In this document: positions 1-9,293 of the stretch, one piece after another | Layout of the letters: every line of letters begins with the position of its first letter | How positions within the stretch are numbered: position 1 is the first letter of the stretch | NCBI GenBank assembly: GCA_024703915.1 | Contig: CP087969.1 | Location: 3,844,001-3,908,000, forward strand | Direction of reading: 5' to 3' | DNA: 64,000 bases | Source of the DNA: Massilia sp. H-1 | GTDB taxonomy: Bacteria; Pseudomonadota; Gammaproteobacteria; Burkholderiales; Burkholderiaceae_D | Translations under genes and position numbers: made by a program | The notes under the pieces: model-generated | Databases searched by the model: none | Seen by the model: only the letters and a program-made list of their open reading frames with translations | Told to the model about the DNA's origin: nothing

Positions 1-55
1 AACCCGTCAATAGCAGGGTCAGCGCGGCGGCGGCGGTCGTCAACAGGCGTTTCAT
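1..55 (-). CDS. N-terminus of an exported protein (cut by window edge)
   Basis: Only the first 18 codons are present. They read MKRLLTTAAAALTLLLTG, a classic signal peptide start: two basic residues, then a hydrophobic Ala/Leu core. A GGAG ribosome-binding site lies 8 bases before the ATG at 55. The mature protein lies outside the window, so its function cannot be told. The gene diverges from pepN. Confidence 0.55.
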   Translation of the reverse strand, partial: MKRLLTTAAAALTLLLTG

Positions 56-194
56 CACGTTCTCCATCCAAAAAACCATTTACCCTAGAATCACTCTAGT
101 TCTCTTTTACACCATTTTCGCAGATATTTTACGAAATGTTACCCTGCGCACAGAGGAGAAACAGTCACTGACGGACGCCACGGACTGACGGTCT

Positions 195-203
195 TGGTAA
201 AAT
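195..203 (+). promoter_or_regulatory. putative extended -10 promoter of pepN
   Basis: TGGTAAAAT is an extended -10 element (TGn plus TAAAAT) about 34 bases before the pepN ATG at 237. No good -35 box sits 17 bases upstream, which is usual for extended -10 promoters. Motif match only. Confidence 0.35.
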
Positions 204-236
204 AGCGGTCTGCCCACTGTTACAGCCGAGTTCCTC

Positions 237-2885
237 ATGCGTACAGATACACCACAGACCATCTACCGAAAAGACTACACGGCGCCAGGCTATCTGGTTG
301 AAACGGTGGAACTGGGCTTCGATCTCGATCCCGAACGCACCATTGTCGCCAACCGCATGCGCATGACGCGCAATGCCGCCAGCAGCGTGCGCGACATTGA
401 ACTCAATGGCGAGAACATCGAACTGGTCGCCCTGCGCATGAACGGCAAAGCGCTGGGCAAGCACGATTACCGCATCGACGGCAATGTGCTGCGCATCGCC
501 AATGCCCCGGACGAGGTGACGCTGGAAATCGAAACGCTGACGGCGCCGGTCAAGAACACGACCCTGAACGGGCTCTATGTTTCTAACGGGAACTTCTTTA
601 CCCAGTGCGAGGCGGAAGGCTTCCGCGCGATCACCTATTTCCCGGACCGGCCGGACGTCATGGCGCGCTTCACCGTCATGCTGCGGGCGGACAAGGACAA
701 GTATCCGGTCCTGCTGTCGAACGGTAATCTGATCGAGGAGGGCGACCTGGGCGACGGCCGCCATTACGCCAAGTGGGAAGACCCGTTCAAGAAACCCTCG
801 TATTTGTTCGCGCTGGTCGCGGCGCGCCTGGTGTGCCAGGAAGAGACCTTCCGCCTGGCGGACGGGCGCGACGCGCTGCTGCAGGTGTGGGTGGAGCAGG
901 GCAATCTCGACAAGACCGACTACGCGATGCAGTCGCTCAAGAATTCGATCCGCTGGGACGAACAGCGCTTCGGCCTGGAGCTCGACCTGGACCGCTTCAT
1001 GATCGTCGCCGTGAGCGACTTCAACATGGGCGCGATGGAAAACAAGGGCCTGAACATCTTCAACACCAAGTTCGTGCTGGCCAACCCGCGTTTGCCACCG
1101 ACATCGACTACGCTTCAAGCATTGAAGCGGTGGTCGGCCACGAATACTTCCACAACTGGACCGGCAACCGCGTGACCTGCCGCGACTGGTTCCAGCTCTC
1201 GCTCAAGGAAGGCCTGACGGTCTTTCGCGACCAGGAATTTTCGGCCGACATGATCGGCACCGACAGCGGCCGCGCCGTGACCCGCATCGACCAGGTGCGC
1301 ACGCTGCGCCAGGCCCAGTTCCCCGAAGACGTGGGACCGATGGCGCACCCGGTGCGTCCCGATTCCTTCGTCGAGATCAACAACTTCTACACCGTCACGG
1401 TCTACGAAAAAGGCGCCGAAGTGGTGCGCATGTACCAGACCCTGCTGGGCCGCGACGGCTTCCGCAAGGGCATGGACCTGTACTTCGAGCGGCACGACGG
1501 ACAAGCCGTCGAATGCGACGACTTCCGCGCCGCGATGGCCGACGCCAACGGACGCAATCTGGATCTGTTCGAACGCTGGTACAGCCAGGCTTAAGCACAC
1601 CGGTCGTGCACGCCGCAACCCATTACGACGACGCAGCCCAGACCTATGACGTGACGCTGACCCAGCGCTGCCCGGCCACGCCCGGACAGAGCAAGAAGCT
1701 GCCCTTCCATATCCCGGTCGCCTTCGGCATGCTGGGCGCGGACGGCAGCGATCTGCCGCTGGTCCTCGGCGGCCAGCTGGTGGGCACCACGGCCATGCTG
1801 GAACTGGAAGGAAGCGACGCAAACCTTCCGCTTCACGCGCGTGAAGGAAGCGCCAACGCCGTCGCTGCTGCGCGATTTTTCCGCGCCGGTGGTGCTCGAA
1901 TACGACTATACCGACGCCGAACTGCTGCACCTGTTCAGCCACGACAGCGATCCGGTCAACCGCTGGGAAGCGGGGCAGCGCCTGGCCATGGAGCGCCTGC
2001 TCAAGCTGACCGCCACCGTCATGCGGCGGCGGCAAGCTGGAACTGGACGCCACCTTCATCGACGCCATGGGCAAGATCGCCGCCGACGAATCGCTCGATG
2101 CGGGCTTCCGCGAACAGGCGCTGATCCTGCCGTCGGAAAGCATGATCGCCGAGCAGATGGACGCGGTGAATCCGCAAGCGATCCACCTGGCGCGCCAGTT
2201 CATGCGGCGCGCGATCGGCACCCGCCTGCGCGCAGCTGCTGGCCCAGTACGAGGCCAACCAGACCCCGGGCGAGTACAGCCCGGATGCGGTGTCAGTAGA
2301 TGGCAAGCGGCCTCAAGAACCTGGCGCTGTCGTATCTGGCCGCCGCGCCGGACGCTGGCAGCATCGCCCTCGCGCAGCGCCAGTACGACCAGGCTTAAGC
2401 AACATGACCGACCGCGTTGCGGCGCTGGTGGCGCTGATCCACGCCGAGGCCGATGGCGCGGCCGCCGCGCTCAAGCGTTTCTATAGCGAGTTCGAGGCCG
2501 AAGCGCTGGTGATCGACAAATGGTTTACCATGCAGGCGGCAGCGCCGGGCACCGATGTCGCCGCCGTGCGCGCTGATGCGGCACAAGGCATTCAACATCA
2601 AGAACCCGAACCGCGCGCAGCCTGATTTTCGCTTTCGCCAACGGCAATCCGGCCCAGTTCCACGCGAACGACGGCAGCGGCTACGCCTTCTGGGCCGAGC
2701 AGGTGATCGCGCTCGACGCCATCAACCCGCAGGTGGCAAGCCGCCTGGCGCGTTCCGATGGACCGCTGGCGCAGGTACGCGCTACCCCTGCAAGCGCAAA
2801 TGAAAAAGCCCTGGAAAAGGTCGCAGGCATGAAAAAGCTCTCGAACGACGTCCGGGAAATCGTTAGCAAGGCCCTGTCGAACTAA
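237..2885 (+). CDS. pepN: aminopeptidase N (M1 family), frameshifted in this assembly
   Basis: Cytosolic zinc aminopeptidase that removes N-terminal residues from peptides. Conserved PepN sequence runs the whole span, which gives about 883 codons, the normal length (870-890). The substrate-binding GAMEN motif is at about base 1030, followed by HEYFH (HEXXH zinc site) and [11 protein letters not shown] with the third zinc ligand at about 1140-1215. The C-terminal domain ends VSKALSN. The reading frame breaks at least seven times (near 1090, 1593, 1830, 2030, 2230, 2394 and 2580). At 1590 and 2394 GCTTAAGC stands where the protein needs GCCGGC (SQAG and DQAG). I treat these as sequencing errors because the parts keep order and spacing. 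No GG-type RBS is obvious before the ATG. Confidence 0.9.
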
Positions 2886-2928
2886 GCGGGCAGCGAGCAA
2901 GAAAAATTCAAACTAAAGAAGGAAGTCC

Positions 2929-3929
2929 ATGAAACGTGTCAGCCTCACGCAGCACCTGGTCGAAGAACAACGCAAGAACAACTCCATCCCGGCCGAACTG
3001 CGCCTGTTGATCGAAGTGGTCGCGCGCCTGCAAGACCATCAGCCACTCGGTGGGCAAGGGCGCCCTGGGCGATATCCTGGGCAGTGCCGACACCGAAAAC
3101 ATCCAGGGCGAGGTGCAGAAGAAGCTCGACGTGATCTCCAACGAGATCCTGCTCGAAGCGAACGAATGGGGCGGCCACCTGGCGGCGATGGCATCGGAAG
3201 AAATGGAATCGATCCACCCGATCCCGAACCGCTATCCGATGGGCGAATACATGCTGCTGTTCGACCCACTGGACGGCTCGTCGAACATCGACGTCAACGT
3301 GTCGATCGGTACCATCTTCTCGGTACTCAAGGCACCGGAAGGCATGGGTACCCCGACCGAAGCGGACTTCATGCAGGCAGGCAGCCAGCAGGTTGCAGGC
3401 CAGCTACGCGGTGTATGGCCCGCAGACGATGCTGGTGCTGACCACCGGTAACGGCGTGAACTGCTTCACCCTGGACCGCGAGATGGGTTCGTGGGTTCTG
3501 ACCCAGCGCAACATGATGATCCCGGTCGAGACCAAGGAATTCGCGATCAATATGTCCAATTCGCGCCACTGGCATGCGCCGGTCACGCGCTATGTCGACG
3601 AGATGCTTGCTGGTAAAACCGGCCCGCGCGCCAAGGATTTCAACATGCGCTGGATCGCTTCGATGGTGGCCGACGTGCACCGCATCCTGAACCGCGGCGG
3701 CATCTTCATGTACCCGGCCGACCTGCGCGATACCTCGATGCCAGGCAAGCTGCGTCTGATGTACGAAGCGAACCCGATGGCGATGATCGTCGAACAGGTT
3801 AGCGGCGCCGCGACCGACGGCCGCACCCGCATCCTGGACATTCCGCCGCAAAAGCTGCACCAGCGCGTGCCGGTCTTCCTCGGTTCCAAGAGCGAAGTCG
3901 AGCGCGTGACCAGCTACCACGCCGAGTAA
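2929..3929 (+). CDS. fbp: fructose-1,6-bisphosphatase class 1
   Basis: Hydrolyses fructose 1,6-bisphosphate to fructose 6-phosphate in gluconeogenesis. The span of about 334 codons matches class I enzymes. [11 protein letters not shown] (about 3258-3290) is the class I metal and substrate signature. Further conserved blocks are [24 protein letters not shown] and the C-terminal GSKSEVERV. The RBS AAGGAAG is 5 bases before the ATG. Two breaks: two bases lost from a GCGCGC run near 3035, and near 3393, where GCCGGC reads GGCCAGC. The gene lies 43 bp after pepN on the same strand and may be co-transcribed. Confidence 0.92.
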
Positions 3930-3930
3930 A

Positions 3931-3951
3931 TTTGCCTGTTTTTGAGGCAAA
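3931..3951 (+). other. short inverted repeat after fbp
   Basis: TTTGCCT and AGGCAAA pair around a 7-base loop just after the fbp stop. A-residues rather than T-residues follow on the plus strand, so it is not a standard intrinsic terminator for fbp. It may only stabilise the 3' end. Confidence 0.3.
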
Positions 3952-3995
3952 AAAGGGAGTTTACGGATTCGCACTAGCAAGTTGGCAGGATTCTT

Positions 3996-4004
3996 TGCTA
4001 GAAT
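3996..4004 (+). promoter_or_regulatory. extended -10 promoter of tRNA-Thr
   Basis: TGCTAGAAT is a good extended -10 element ending 10 bases before the tRNA. No convincing -35 box was found at 17-base spacing. Confidence 0.45.
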
Positions 4005-4014
4005 ACGCGTCTTC

Positions 4015-4090
4015 GCCGATTTAGCTCAGTTGGTAGAGCAGTTCATTCGTAATGAAAAGGTCGCCAGTTCGATTCCGGCAATCGGCACCA
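4015..4090 (+). tRNA. tRNA-Thr (anticodon CGT)
   Basis: 76 nt with a full cloverleaf. The acceptor GCCGATT pairs with AATCGGC, followed by A and an encoded CCA. The D arm is GCTC/GAGC. The anticodon loop TTCGTAA gives anticodon CGT, reading ACG (Thr). The T stem has one A-C mismatch (GCCAG against CCGGC). A G at that place would give GCCGG and a perfect stem, so this is probably another miscall at a GCCGG sequence. The accessory island starts just downstream. Confidence 0.93.
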
Positions 4091-4109
4091 AGTATTCGCT
4101 TCAAGCACA

Positions 4110-4148
4110 AAACCCGCTCCTGTTACAGGGATGCGGGTTTTTTGTTTT
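4110..4148 (+). terminator. intrinsic terminator of tRNA-Thr
   Basis: AAACCCGC (4110-4117) pairs with GCGGGTTT (4133-4140). An inner CCTGTTACAGG forms the top of the hairpin, and TTTGTTTT follows. This is a textbook rho-independent terminator. Confidence 0.8.
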
Positions 4149-4202
4149 GGGGTTGCCTGCGCAGATGCGAAGCTGGAAAACGAACTGAGAAATGCGGCCA
4201 GA

Positions 4203-4759
4203 ATGTCACAGAGTAAGATCATTGCCAAAAAAATAAGCGAAGGCATGGATAAGCAGCCGGAAGAGGCGTGGGAATTTGGAATTGCCCCTGACTTGACGGT
4301 GACGATGCTGCGGTATGCTGACCGTCCGTACATCGGCGTTGACTGCATCGTCACGGTCGGCGTCAGCCTTGGGCAACCAACTTCGGCATTTGAGTACGTG
4401 ATGGTGTTCGACCCGGTGACGCTGCCAGCGGATGGCGATTTGTACGCCTTGCTGGCGACTTTTCTGCAGTTGCATCACGTGGAACACGTCGACGATATTG
4501 GCAGCGGCACTTACTTGTCCAGCGGTGTGCACTTGATCCGTCCGTACGAATTCGTCGGCTTCTATCTTTGCTTAACCGTGTTACTTTGATGAGAGCGTTT
4601 TCTCGAACTTGGGTGACATTCGCTTCCTTTGGCTCGTCCCAATCTTCGACAGCGAATTTGAATTTTTGGAGCAATATGGTGCAAGTGCTTTCGAGCAATG
4701 CCTTGAAGATTTGGATCCCGATCTTGCCAGGCTTGACAGGCACCCCATCGATTGCGTGA
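4203..4759 (+). CDS. SUFU-like immunity protein (polymorphic toxin system)
   Basis: About 185 codons. The N-terminal half carries EEAWEFGIAPDLTVTMLRY and TVGVSLGQPTSAFEYVMVFD. After a frame break near 4575, RFLWLVPIFDSEFEFLEQYG and DPDLARLDRHPI follow. This pattern is that of bacterial suppressor-of-fused (SUFU) domain proteins, which commonly act as immunity proteins against secreted toxins in the cytoplasm of the producing cell. The ATG at 4203 was chosen by homology-like start. The frame is open further upstream into the tRNA terminator, which is not credible as coding. The break lies at GCTTAACC, close to the recurrent miscall. The stop is read as TGA at 4757-4759, in a frame one shift away from the toxin tail that follows. 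Confidence 0.55.
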
Positions 4760-5097
4760 CAGCGTACTTGCAGAAATCGGACGCGCCCGGCGCGCGCAAT
4801 GCAATTTCCAAGTCCAGGCAAGTTCCTGCTATTTATCTGACCATGCCCGATGGCTCACGGCATCGCGTCAAGTTTGACGGCCTCGACGAGAACGGGGTTT
4901 TGGTTGACCGAAAAATGGCCGTCGTCACGACCCGCAAGGGAAAGGGACAAGCTGTGCGCCAATCTCAGGCGCTAGCCGAGAACGGGCGAACTGGCCGGTG
5001 GGAAGTGCCGAATGAGCAGGCAATGCGGCGGGCGAAGGCAATTTTCGACGAGAAGAAGATTCTCAATATTGATGCAAGCGTGGTGCCCACGGCGTGA
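4760..5097 (+). CDS. orphan toxin tail, restriction-endonuclease-fold type
   Basis: About 110 codons with no start of their own, reading on from the SUFU-like gene in one of its frames. The core HRVKFDGLDENGVLVDRK, then RQSQALAENG, TGRWEVPNEQ and a short tail ILNIDASVVP, resembles C-terminal nuclease tips of contact-dependent or Rhs-type polymorphic toxins, which have a PD-(D/E)xK-like core. Candidate catalytic residues are D, D and K in FDG...VDRK. Such orphan tips lie after a full toxin gene and can be recombined onto it. No delivery domain (RHS, filamentous haemagglutinin, VgrG) is in the window. The family name is from memory of the motif. Confidence 0.5.
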
Positions 5098-5138
5098 CCG
5101 AGAATCCATTTTTTTAATTGTTCCAATTTTTTTGAGAT

Positions 5139-6531
5139 GATCGTGTCCCGGGAAGTGGTGTATGAGTCGTGATTCATGGGAGGCTGGGCTCGCGATCAGT
5201 TAATCACGGCCGATAGCCGTGCTGACTGATTTTCACAGAGCGACTGCAAGCCTTCAAGCTGCATATACCGTCGCTGCAGCGCCCATTCGTCATTCTGTTC
5301 GATCATCATAGCTCCAACCAGCCGGATGATGGCGCGTTCATTGGGGAAGATCCCCACGACGTTGGTTCGGCGTTTTACCTCGGCGTTGAGCCGCTCAAGC
5401 GGATTGGTGCTGTGGATCTGGAGTCGGTGCGCGCGGGGAAGCTAGTGAACGCCAGGACGTCCTGTTCAGCAGCATCCATCATCGTCGCCAATTTCAGGGA
5501 ACTTCTCAGCGCAGCTGGTCAGTGACTAAGCGCCACTGGGAGCTTGCCGATTCAGGACTGTCTTGTACGAAGATGGTATTGATCACAGCGAGCACGGCCT
5601 GCCGCTGGCCCTTGTTGGCGTAAGCCAAGGCGTTGCGCAGGAAGTGGACTTTGCAGCGCTGCCAGGTCGTCTTTAGTACCTTGCTGATGGCCGCCTTGAG
5701 GCCTTCGTGCGCATCCGAAATGACCAACTTCACCCCGCGCAGGCCGCGCCGCGTCAGGCTGCGCAGGAACTCGGTCCAGAACGGCTCGGCTTCCGACGCG
5801 CCGGTCGCTACACCCAGGATCTCGCGCACGCCATCCGTGTTGACGGCCACAGCGATTATTACGGCCACGGACACCACTCTTCCTGCCTGCCGGGTTTTGA
5901 CGTAGGTGGCATCGATCCACAGATACGGCCAGTCACCTTCAATCGGGCGTTGCAGGAATGTCTGCACGCGTTCATCGATCTCTTCGCACAGGCGCGAAAC
6001 CTGGCTCTTGGACACGCCAGTCATGCCCATGGCTTTGACCAGATCGTCGACGGAGCGGGTGGAAATACCTTGGATGTATGCTTCCTGGATCACCGCCGTC
6101 AGCGCCTTCTCGGCCGTCCTGCGTGGTTCAATGAAGTCAGGGAAATAACTCCCAGTACGCAGCTTGGGTATCTTCAGGCCGACTGTGCTTAGCGCGCGTT
6201 TCCAGTGCGCGTTCATGATAGCCGTTGCGGCTGTTGGCGCGTTCTTCGCTGCGTTCGCCGTAGGCGGCCTTGCACAGTGCCTCGACATCCATCTCCATGA
6301 GCCGTTGCAAGGCAAATTGAAGCGTTTGTTTGATGAAATCGGCATCGGCTCCCTTTGCGGCGAGCTCCGACAGTGCCATAGTAGTAGGTGTGGTCATCGT
6401 GGTTTCCTCTGTCTGGTTTAAGGTCGTCAAACCCAAACCTACCCACGAATCACGATGGCCACCTCATCAATACTCAAGCCTTGGCGCTGAACTTTGCGCC
6501 GTCTTCATACACCACTTCCCGGGACACGATC
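5139..6531. mobile_element. IS256-family insertion sequence, complete, no target duplication seen
   Basis: A 27-bp perfect terminal inverted repeat (5139-5165 and 6505-6531, starting GATCGTGTCCCGGGAAG) bounds a 1,393-bp element holding one transposase gene. IS256 elements usually make 8-9 bp target duplications. Here the flanks read TTTGAGAT (left) and GGCAGTTG (right), which do not match. Toxin-tail coding starts directly at the right end, so the element marks a rearrangement or deletion joint rather than a simple insertion. Confidence 0.8.
5196..6397 (-). CDS. IS256-family transposase
   Basis: DDE transposase of about 400 residues, full length. Blocks in order: [20 protein letters not shown] near the N-terminus, [15 protein letters not shown], the first Asp in [10 protein letters not shown], the second Asp in [27 protein letters not shown], and the Glu region [20 protein letters not shown], ending SAVIN. 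The start at 6397 ([11 protein letters not shown]) has the RBS GAGGAAA 8 bases upstream. An upstream in-frame ATG lacks one. Breaks: near 6188, where GCCGGC reads GCTAAGC, and near 5505. Intact apart from these, so it may be active. Confidence 0.88.
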
Positions 6532-7429
6532 GGCAGTTGCGTGACGAGGCGTTGAAAGGCGCGGCCGCCGGACTTGTTGGTGGCGTGGTATTGGCGAAGG
6601 CTGCGCCATATCTCGGCGCGGTGGCCAACTATGCGGCGTCCAAACTTCCACCTTCGGTTGTGGCCGCTGCTGGTTCTGCTGCAAGCAAGGTACTGCAAAA
6701 GGGACGGAGGTTGCCAAAGGCTTGGCCAACGAAGCTCAAGCGGTTGTTCCGACCCGCGTGGCAAACGCCGCGGGCGCCGCGAAGAATCTGGTCACCCGGG
6801 AAGGCAGCAATCTCGAACGGTCGGTAGCCGCGCAGCCAACGGTGCAAAGGAGTGCCGCCGCAGAGGCTGTTGCTGAGCTAAAGCAGTTGCCTCGAATACG
6901 GCCAGCACAGTTGCCAGTGAAGTGGCCGCGCTGCAAAGGATTGCGGCGAATAATCGTGTTCCAACTTCTGGTGCGACTATTAGTGATGTTGGACGTGGCG
7001 TTGGGCGTAATCAGGCGATGGACCGGATCGCTGGTGAAATTCAAGGTGCCGTTAATCAGGCGAACCGTGTATTGGCCACAGGCGGAACTGGTAGAACAGT
7101 TTGGGGAAATATCCATCAACGAATCACCGGAACTGGCAATCCGAGAGAGGCACTTGCGCTTGGAAATGCAGTTCAACAAGTCGCTGAAAGTCGTTTGCTG
7201 GAAAACGTATACTTGAGAGAGGCCAATGTGTTTTTCAACCGCGGCCACACCTTGGACGTACGTAATGCGGTAAAGCAATTTGCTTCGTCCGGACTTCCAA
7301 GTGCCGCTTCTTCGTGGCAAAGTAGGGATTTTTGATATAACTACGCCTAAACAAGCGGGAAAAATATTCAAATACTCTCCCGCGGGCGTTTCGCAGGAAG
7401 TTCCTTATCTTATTAATATTACCTACTGA
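6532..7429 (+). CDS. C-terminal part of a polymorphic toxin, 5' end removed at the IS
   Basis: Coding begins at the inner edge of the IS with no start codon. The first 60 residues (RDEALKGAAAGLVGGVVLAK, KLPPSVVAAAGSAASK) are Ala/Gly-rich and hydrophobic, like the pre-toxin region of large secreted toxins. Then come an Ala-rich linker, VWGNIHQRITGTGNPREALA and NVYLREANVFFNRGHTLDVR. After a break near 7320 the end reads RGKVGIFDITTPKQAGKIFKY and a stop at 7427. The tail may be a nuclease domain (FDITTP..GK resembles a D..K core), but I cannot assign a family. A pentapeptide-repeat gene follows 8 bp later, as an immunity gene would. Confidence 0.5.
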
Positions 7430-7437
7430 GAACAGTA

Positions 7438-8010
7438 ATGGATGCGTCAGAGATCAAACAACTGAGAGCCCGATGGACAACGCACCTTGCCGCCGAAGGA
7501 GAGGCTGCTCTCGCGGGCGCAGGTGAGCCACCTTTCCCACAACTGGCTGACGGGTTTATTGATTTGCGCGGTCTTGAAATTGGACAGATGATTAAGAACG
7601 CGAAAATTCAGTCTGTTGATCTCACGGGGGCAACACTTGTACGTTTCGGGCAGTTCGCGATGTGCAATGTCGAAAACACGCGTTTCCCCTTTGCGTCGAT
7701 GGAGACGAATATCGGTGCTAGCTTCAAAGACTGCGATTTCACATCAGCAAAGTTGCTGCGTGCCCTATTCAGGGGAAGCTTTGTGAACTGTGATTTTTCC
7801 AAAGCAAATTTGTCGTCAGCGAAAGGGAGTCAGGTAAAGTTTGTGAATTGCGTTTTCCATAAGACAAACTTTATGAAGGCAATGCTACTTCAGTGTACGT
7901 TCGAAGACTGTCGCTTCGAAGACTGCAAGTTCGGCAGAACTTCTTTCGGATATTCAAAATTTGTGCGGAGCCCAATTCCCGAGGACGATTTGGGCGACAC
8001 TTTGCTGTAA
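7438..8010 (+). CDS. pentapeptide-repeat protein, probable immunity protein
   Basis: Unbroken 190-codon gene. From about residue 55 it has the five-residue A(D/N)LxX pattern of pentapeptide repeats: SVDLTGATL, FKDCDFTSAKL, FVNCDFSKANLSSAKG, FVNCVFHKTNFMKAML, FEDCRFEDCKFGRTSF. These fold as a right-handed quadrilateral beta helix. It starts 8 bp after the toxin-tail stop, the usual place for the cognate immunity gene. No signal peptide or membrane segment, so cytoplasmic. Base composition is clearly more AT-rich than the flanking housekeeping genes, a sign of transfer. Confidence 0.8.
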   Translation: MDASEIKQLRARWTTHLAAEGEAALAGAGEPPFPQLADGFIDLRGLEIGQMIKNAKIQSVDLTGATLVRFGQFAMCNVENTRFPFASMETNIGASFKDCDFTSAKLLRALFRGSFVNCDFSKANLSSAKGSQVKFVNCVFHKTNFMKAMLLQCTFEDCRFEDCKFGRTSFGYSKFVRSPIPEDDLGDTLL

Positions 8011-8397
8011 GAGGCAATATTCCTGTAGCTGCCAAAGAAGTTGCCAAAAATGAGCAGGCCGGTAGTTCAACGTCCTCTGTAAAGTGGATCGTCCAATTTC
8101 AGTAATGCGGGAATGCGCAAGTTGCCCTGCATCGCCTGAGCACTGTCGCCGGGCCTGGTCCGATGCTTAAGCCCAGGTGATGAACAGCGTCTCGCCGCTA
8201 TCCCACCCGCAAAATCCGAAACGGTTTTACCGATGTTCATGAAGGCGGTCTTGGCGGTGCCGCTGATGCCGCCGTAGCCAACGCGAAGCAGCATGCACCT
8301 GAACACGCAAAGGCGCTTAAGCAAGGTGCTGAAAAAATCAAGAGCAAGACAAATGAGGACTATGACAAGTTCTTGAGGTCGCCTATTTCAAATTGAG
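8011..8397 (+). pseudogene. degraded toxin-tail fragments
   Basis: No intact gene. A short open stretch ends at 8105 with VAAKEVAKNEQAGSSTSS then VKWIVQFQ. From about 8190 a second frame reads TDVHEGGLGGAADAAVANAK then KQHAPEHAKALKQGAEKIKS and stops at 8397 after LRSPISN, ten bases before the next gene. The Ala/Lys-rich content and the position before a third candidate immunity gene suggest leftover toxin tips. I do not recognise a domain. Confidence 0.3.
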
Positions 8398-8406
8398 AGA
8401 TTCAAC

Positions 8407-8891
8407 ATGATTCCTATTATCGAGTTGTCGGGTTTGCTTGGCCGTCCCGTTTCCGATGCAGGCATGGTGTCAGCCTTCAAGAAGGCCGGGATTGACCTTC
8501 ACAAAGCGTTGGTCTTAGATGACGAGCATGTCGATGTTTTACCTCGAAAGGCAGGCTGAAGGTATCGCATTCACGTTGACTGACGAGGCGATGTTCTTGA
8601 ATAAAGAGGATCAGACCATAGGCGATGGTCCCCTTTACCTGAGCGGCGTGTTTTTCTATGCGGAAGGCGTAGATGGATATACGGGGTACAAAGACGCACT
8701 TCCTGGAAGGATTGGATTTTTCGATGAAGCAAGGCGAAATTGCACGAAAGCTTGGTGCCCCCTCGCACCAGCGATTTCGTGATGACCAGTCTTTGATCAG
8801 TGACCGCTGGCACCGAGATCACTATTCACTCAGTGTTCGGTACACGCGCGATGGCAGCCCCGATATCGTTTCGTGGTACGTCCATTATTGA
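8407..8891 (+). CDS. putative immunity protein of unknown family
   Basis: About 161 codons over breaks near 8515 and 8705. Starts MIPIIELSGLLGRPVSD, then FKKAGIDLHKALVLDDEHVD. The middle has IAFTLTDEAMFLNKEDQ and GPLYLSGVFFYAEGVDGY, and the end has LDFSMKQGEIARKLGAPS, RWHRDHYSLSVRYTRDG and SWYVHY. The phrase 'L..GLDFSM...(I/V)...LG.P' followed by 'W....Y.L.V.Y' recurs in small immunity-type proteins next to toxin genes. I cannot name the Pfam family with certainty. It follows a toxin-tail remnant in the same array. Confidence 0.5.
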
Positions 8892-8952
8892 AGGCCTAAA
8901 GGAGGCGCCGCATCCCCTGCTAAGCATGGCCTGAAACAACGCGGCCCAGGTG

Positions 8953-9265
8953 TCATTCCTTGGCGGATGCCGACGCCTGCAAGACCGCATCTAGCAATCC
9001 TGGAAAACGGCTGTCCAGGTCTTCCCGACGCAGTGAATTGATGAACTGGGTTCCTTCGGCACTCATCCGTATCACGCTCGCTTCGCAGCACGCGGAAGTG
9101 GTGCGAGGCGGTCGACTTGGCGACCGGCAGGCACATCGCCCCGCACGGCTGCGCACCGGTGGTGGCAAGGCTTTCGACGATCGACAGGCGCGCAGGGTCG
9201 CTGAGCGCGTACAGCACTTGGGTCAGGGTCAGGGTGTCGGTGGCGGGGTGGTTGTGCAATCTCAT
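8953..9265 (-). CDS. ArsR-family transcriptional regulator
   Basis: About 104 residues. The winged helix-turn-helix is clear: LYALSDPARLSIVESL, CLPVAKSTASHHFRVLRE (recognition helix STASHHFRVL), then after one frame break a wing with MSAEGTQFINSLRREDLDSR. No Cys pair typical of metal sensing is visible, so this is more likely a non-metal ArsR (YgaV/SdpR style). Divergent from the SDR gene with a 112-bp gap that holds tandem 8-bp repeats, so it probably represses both. Confidence 0.82.
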
Positions 9266-9293
9266 GCGTGCAGTATCCCATATTTCGTGGTAG

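Noticed and set aside
165..1118. long minus-strand reading frames opposite pepN, the RND pump, the M1 peptidases and others
   Set aside because: They are antisense shadows that arise in GC-rich genes. Their products are Arg/His-rich, match no family, and lack ribosome-binding sites.
237..2885. pepN and most other long genes as true pseudogenes
   Set aside because: Conserved protein continues on both sides of every break with correct order and total length, core metabolic genes are affected equally, and the breaks fall at GCCGGC or GC-repeat sites. Sequencing error explains this better than decay.
3931..3951. intrinsic terminator for fbp
   Set aside because: The hairpin is followed by A, not T, on the transcribed strand, so it is kept only as an inverted repeat.
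4131..4202. upstream extension of the SUFU-like gene
   Set aside because: The open frame runs through the tRNA terminator. A start inside a terminator is not credible.
4015..8900. integrated element with tRNA attachment sites
   Set aside because: The island starts behind tRNA-Thr, but I found no second copy of the tRNA 3' end near 8900 and no integrase.
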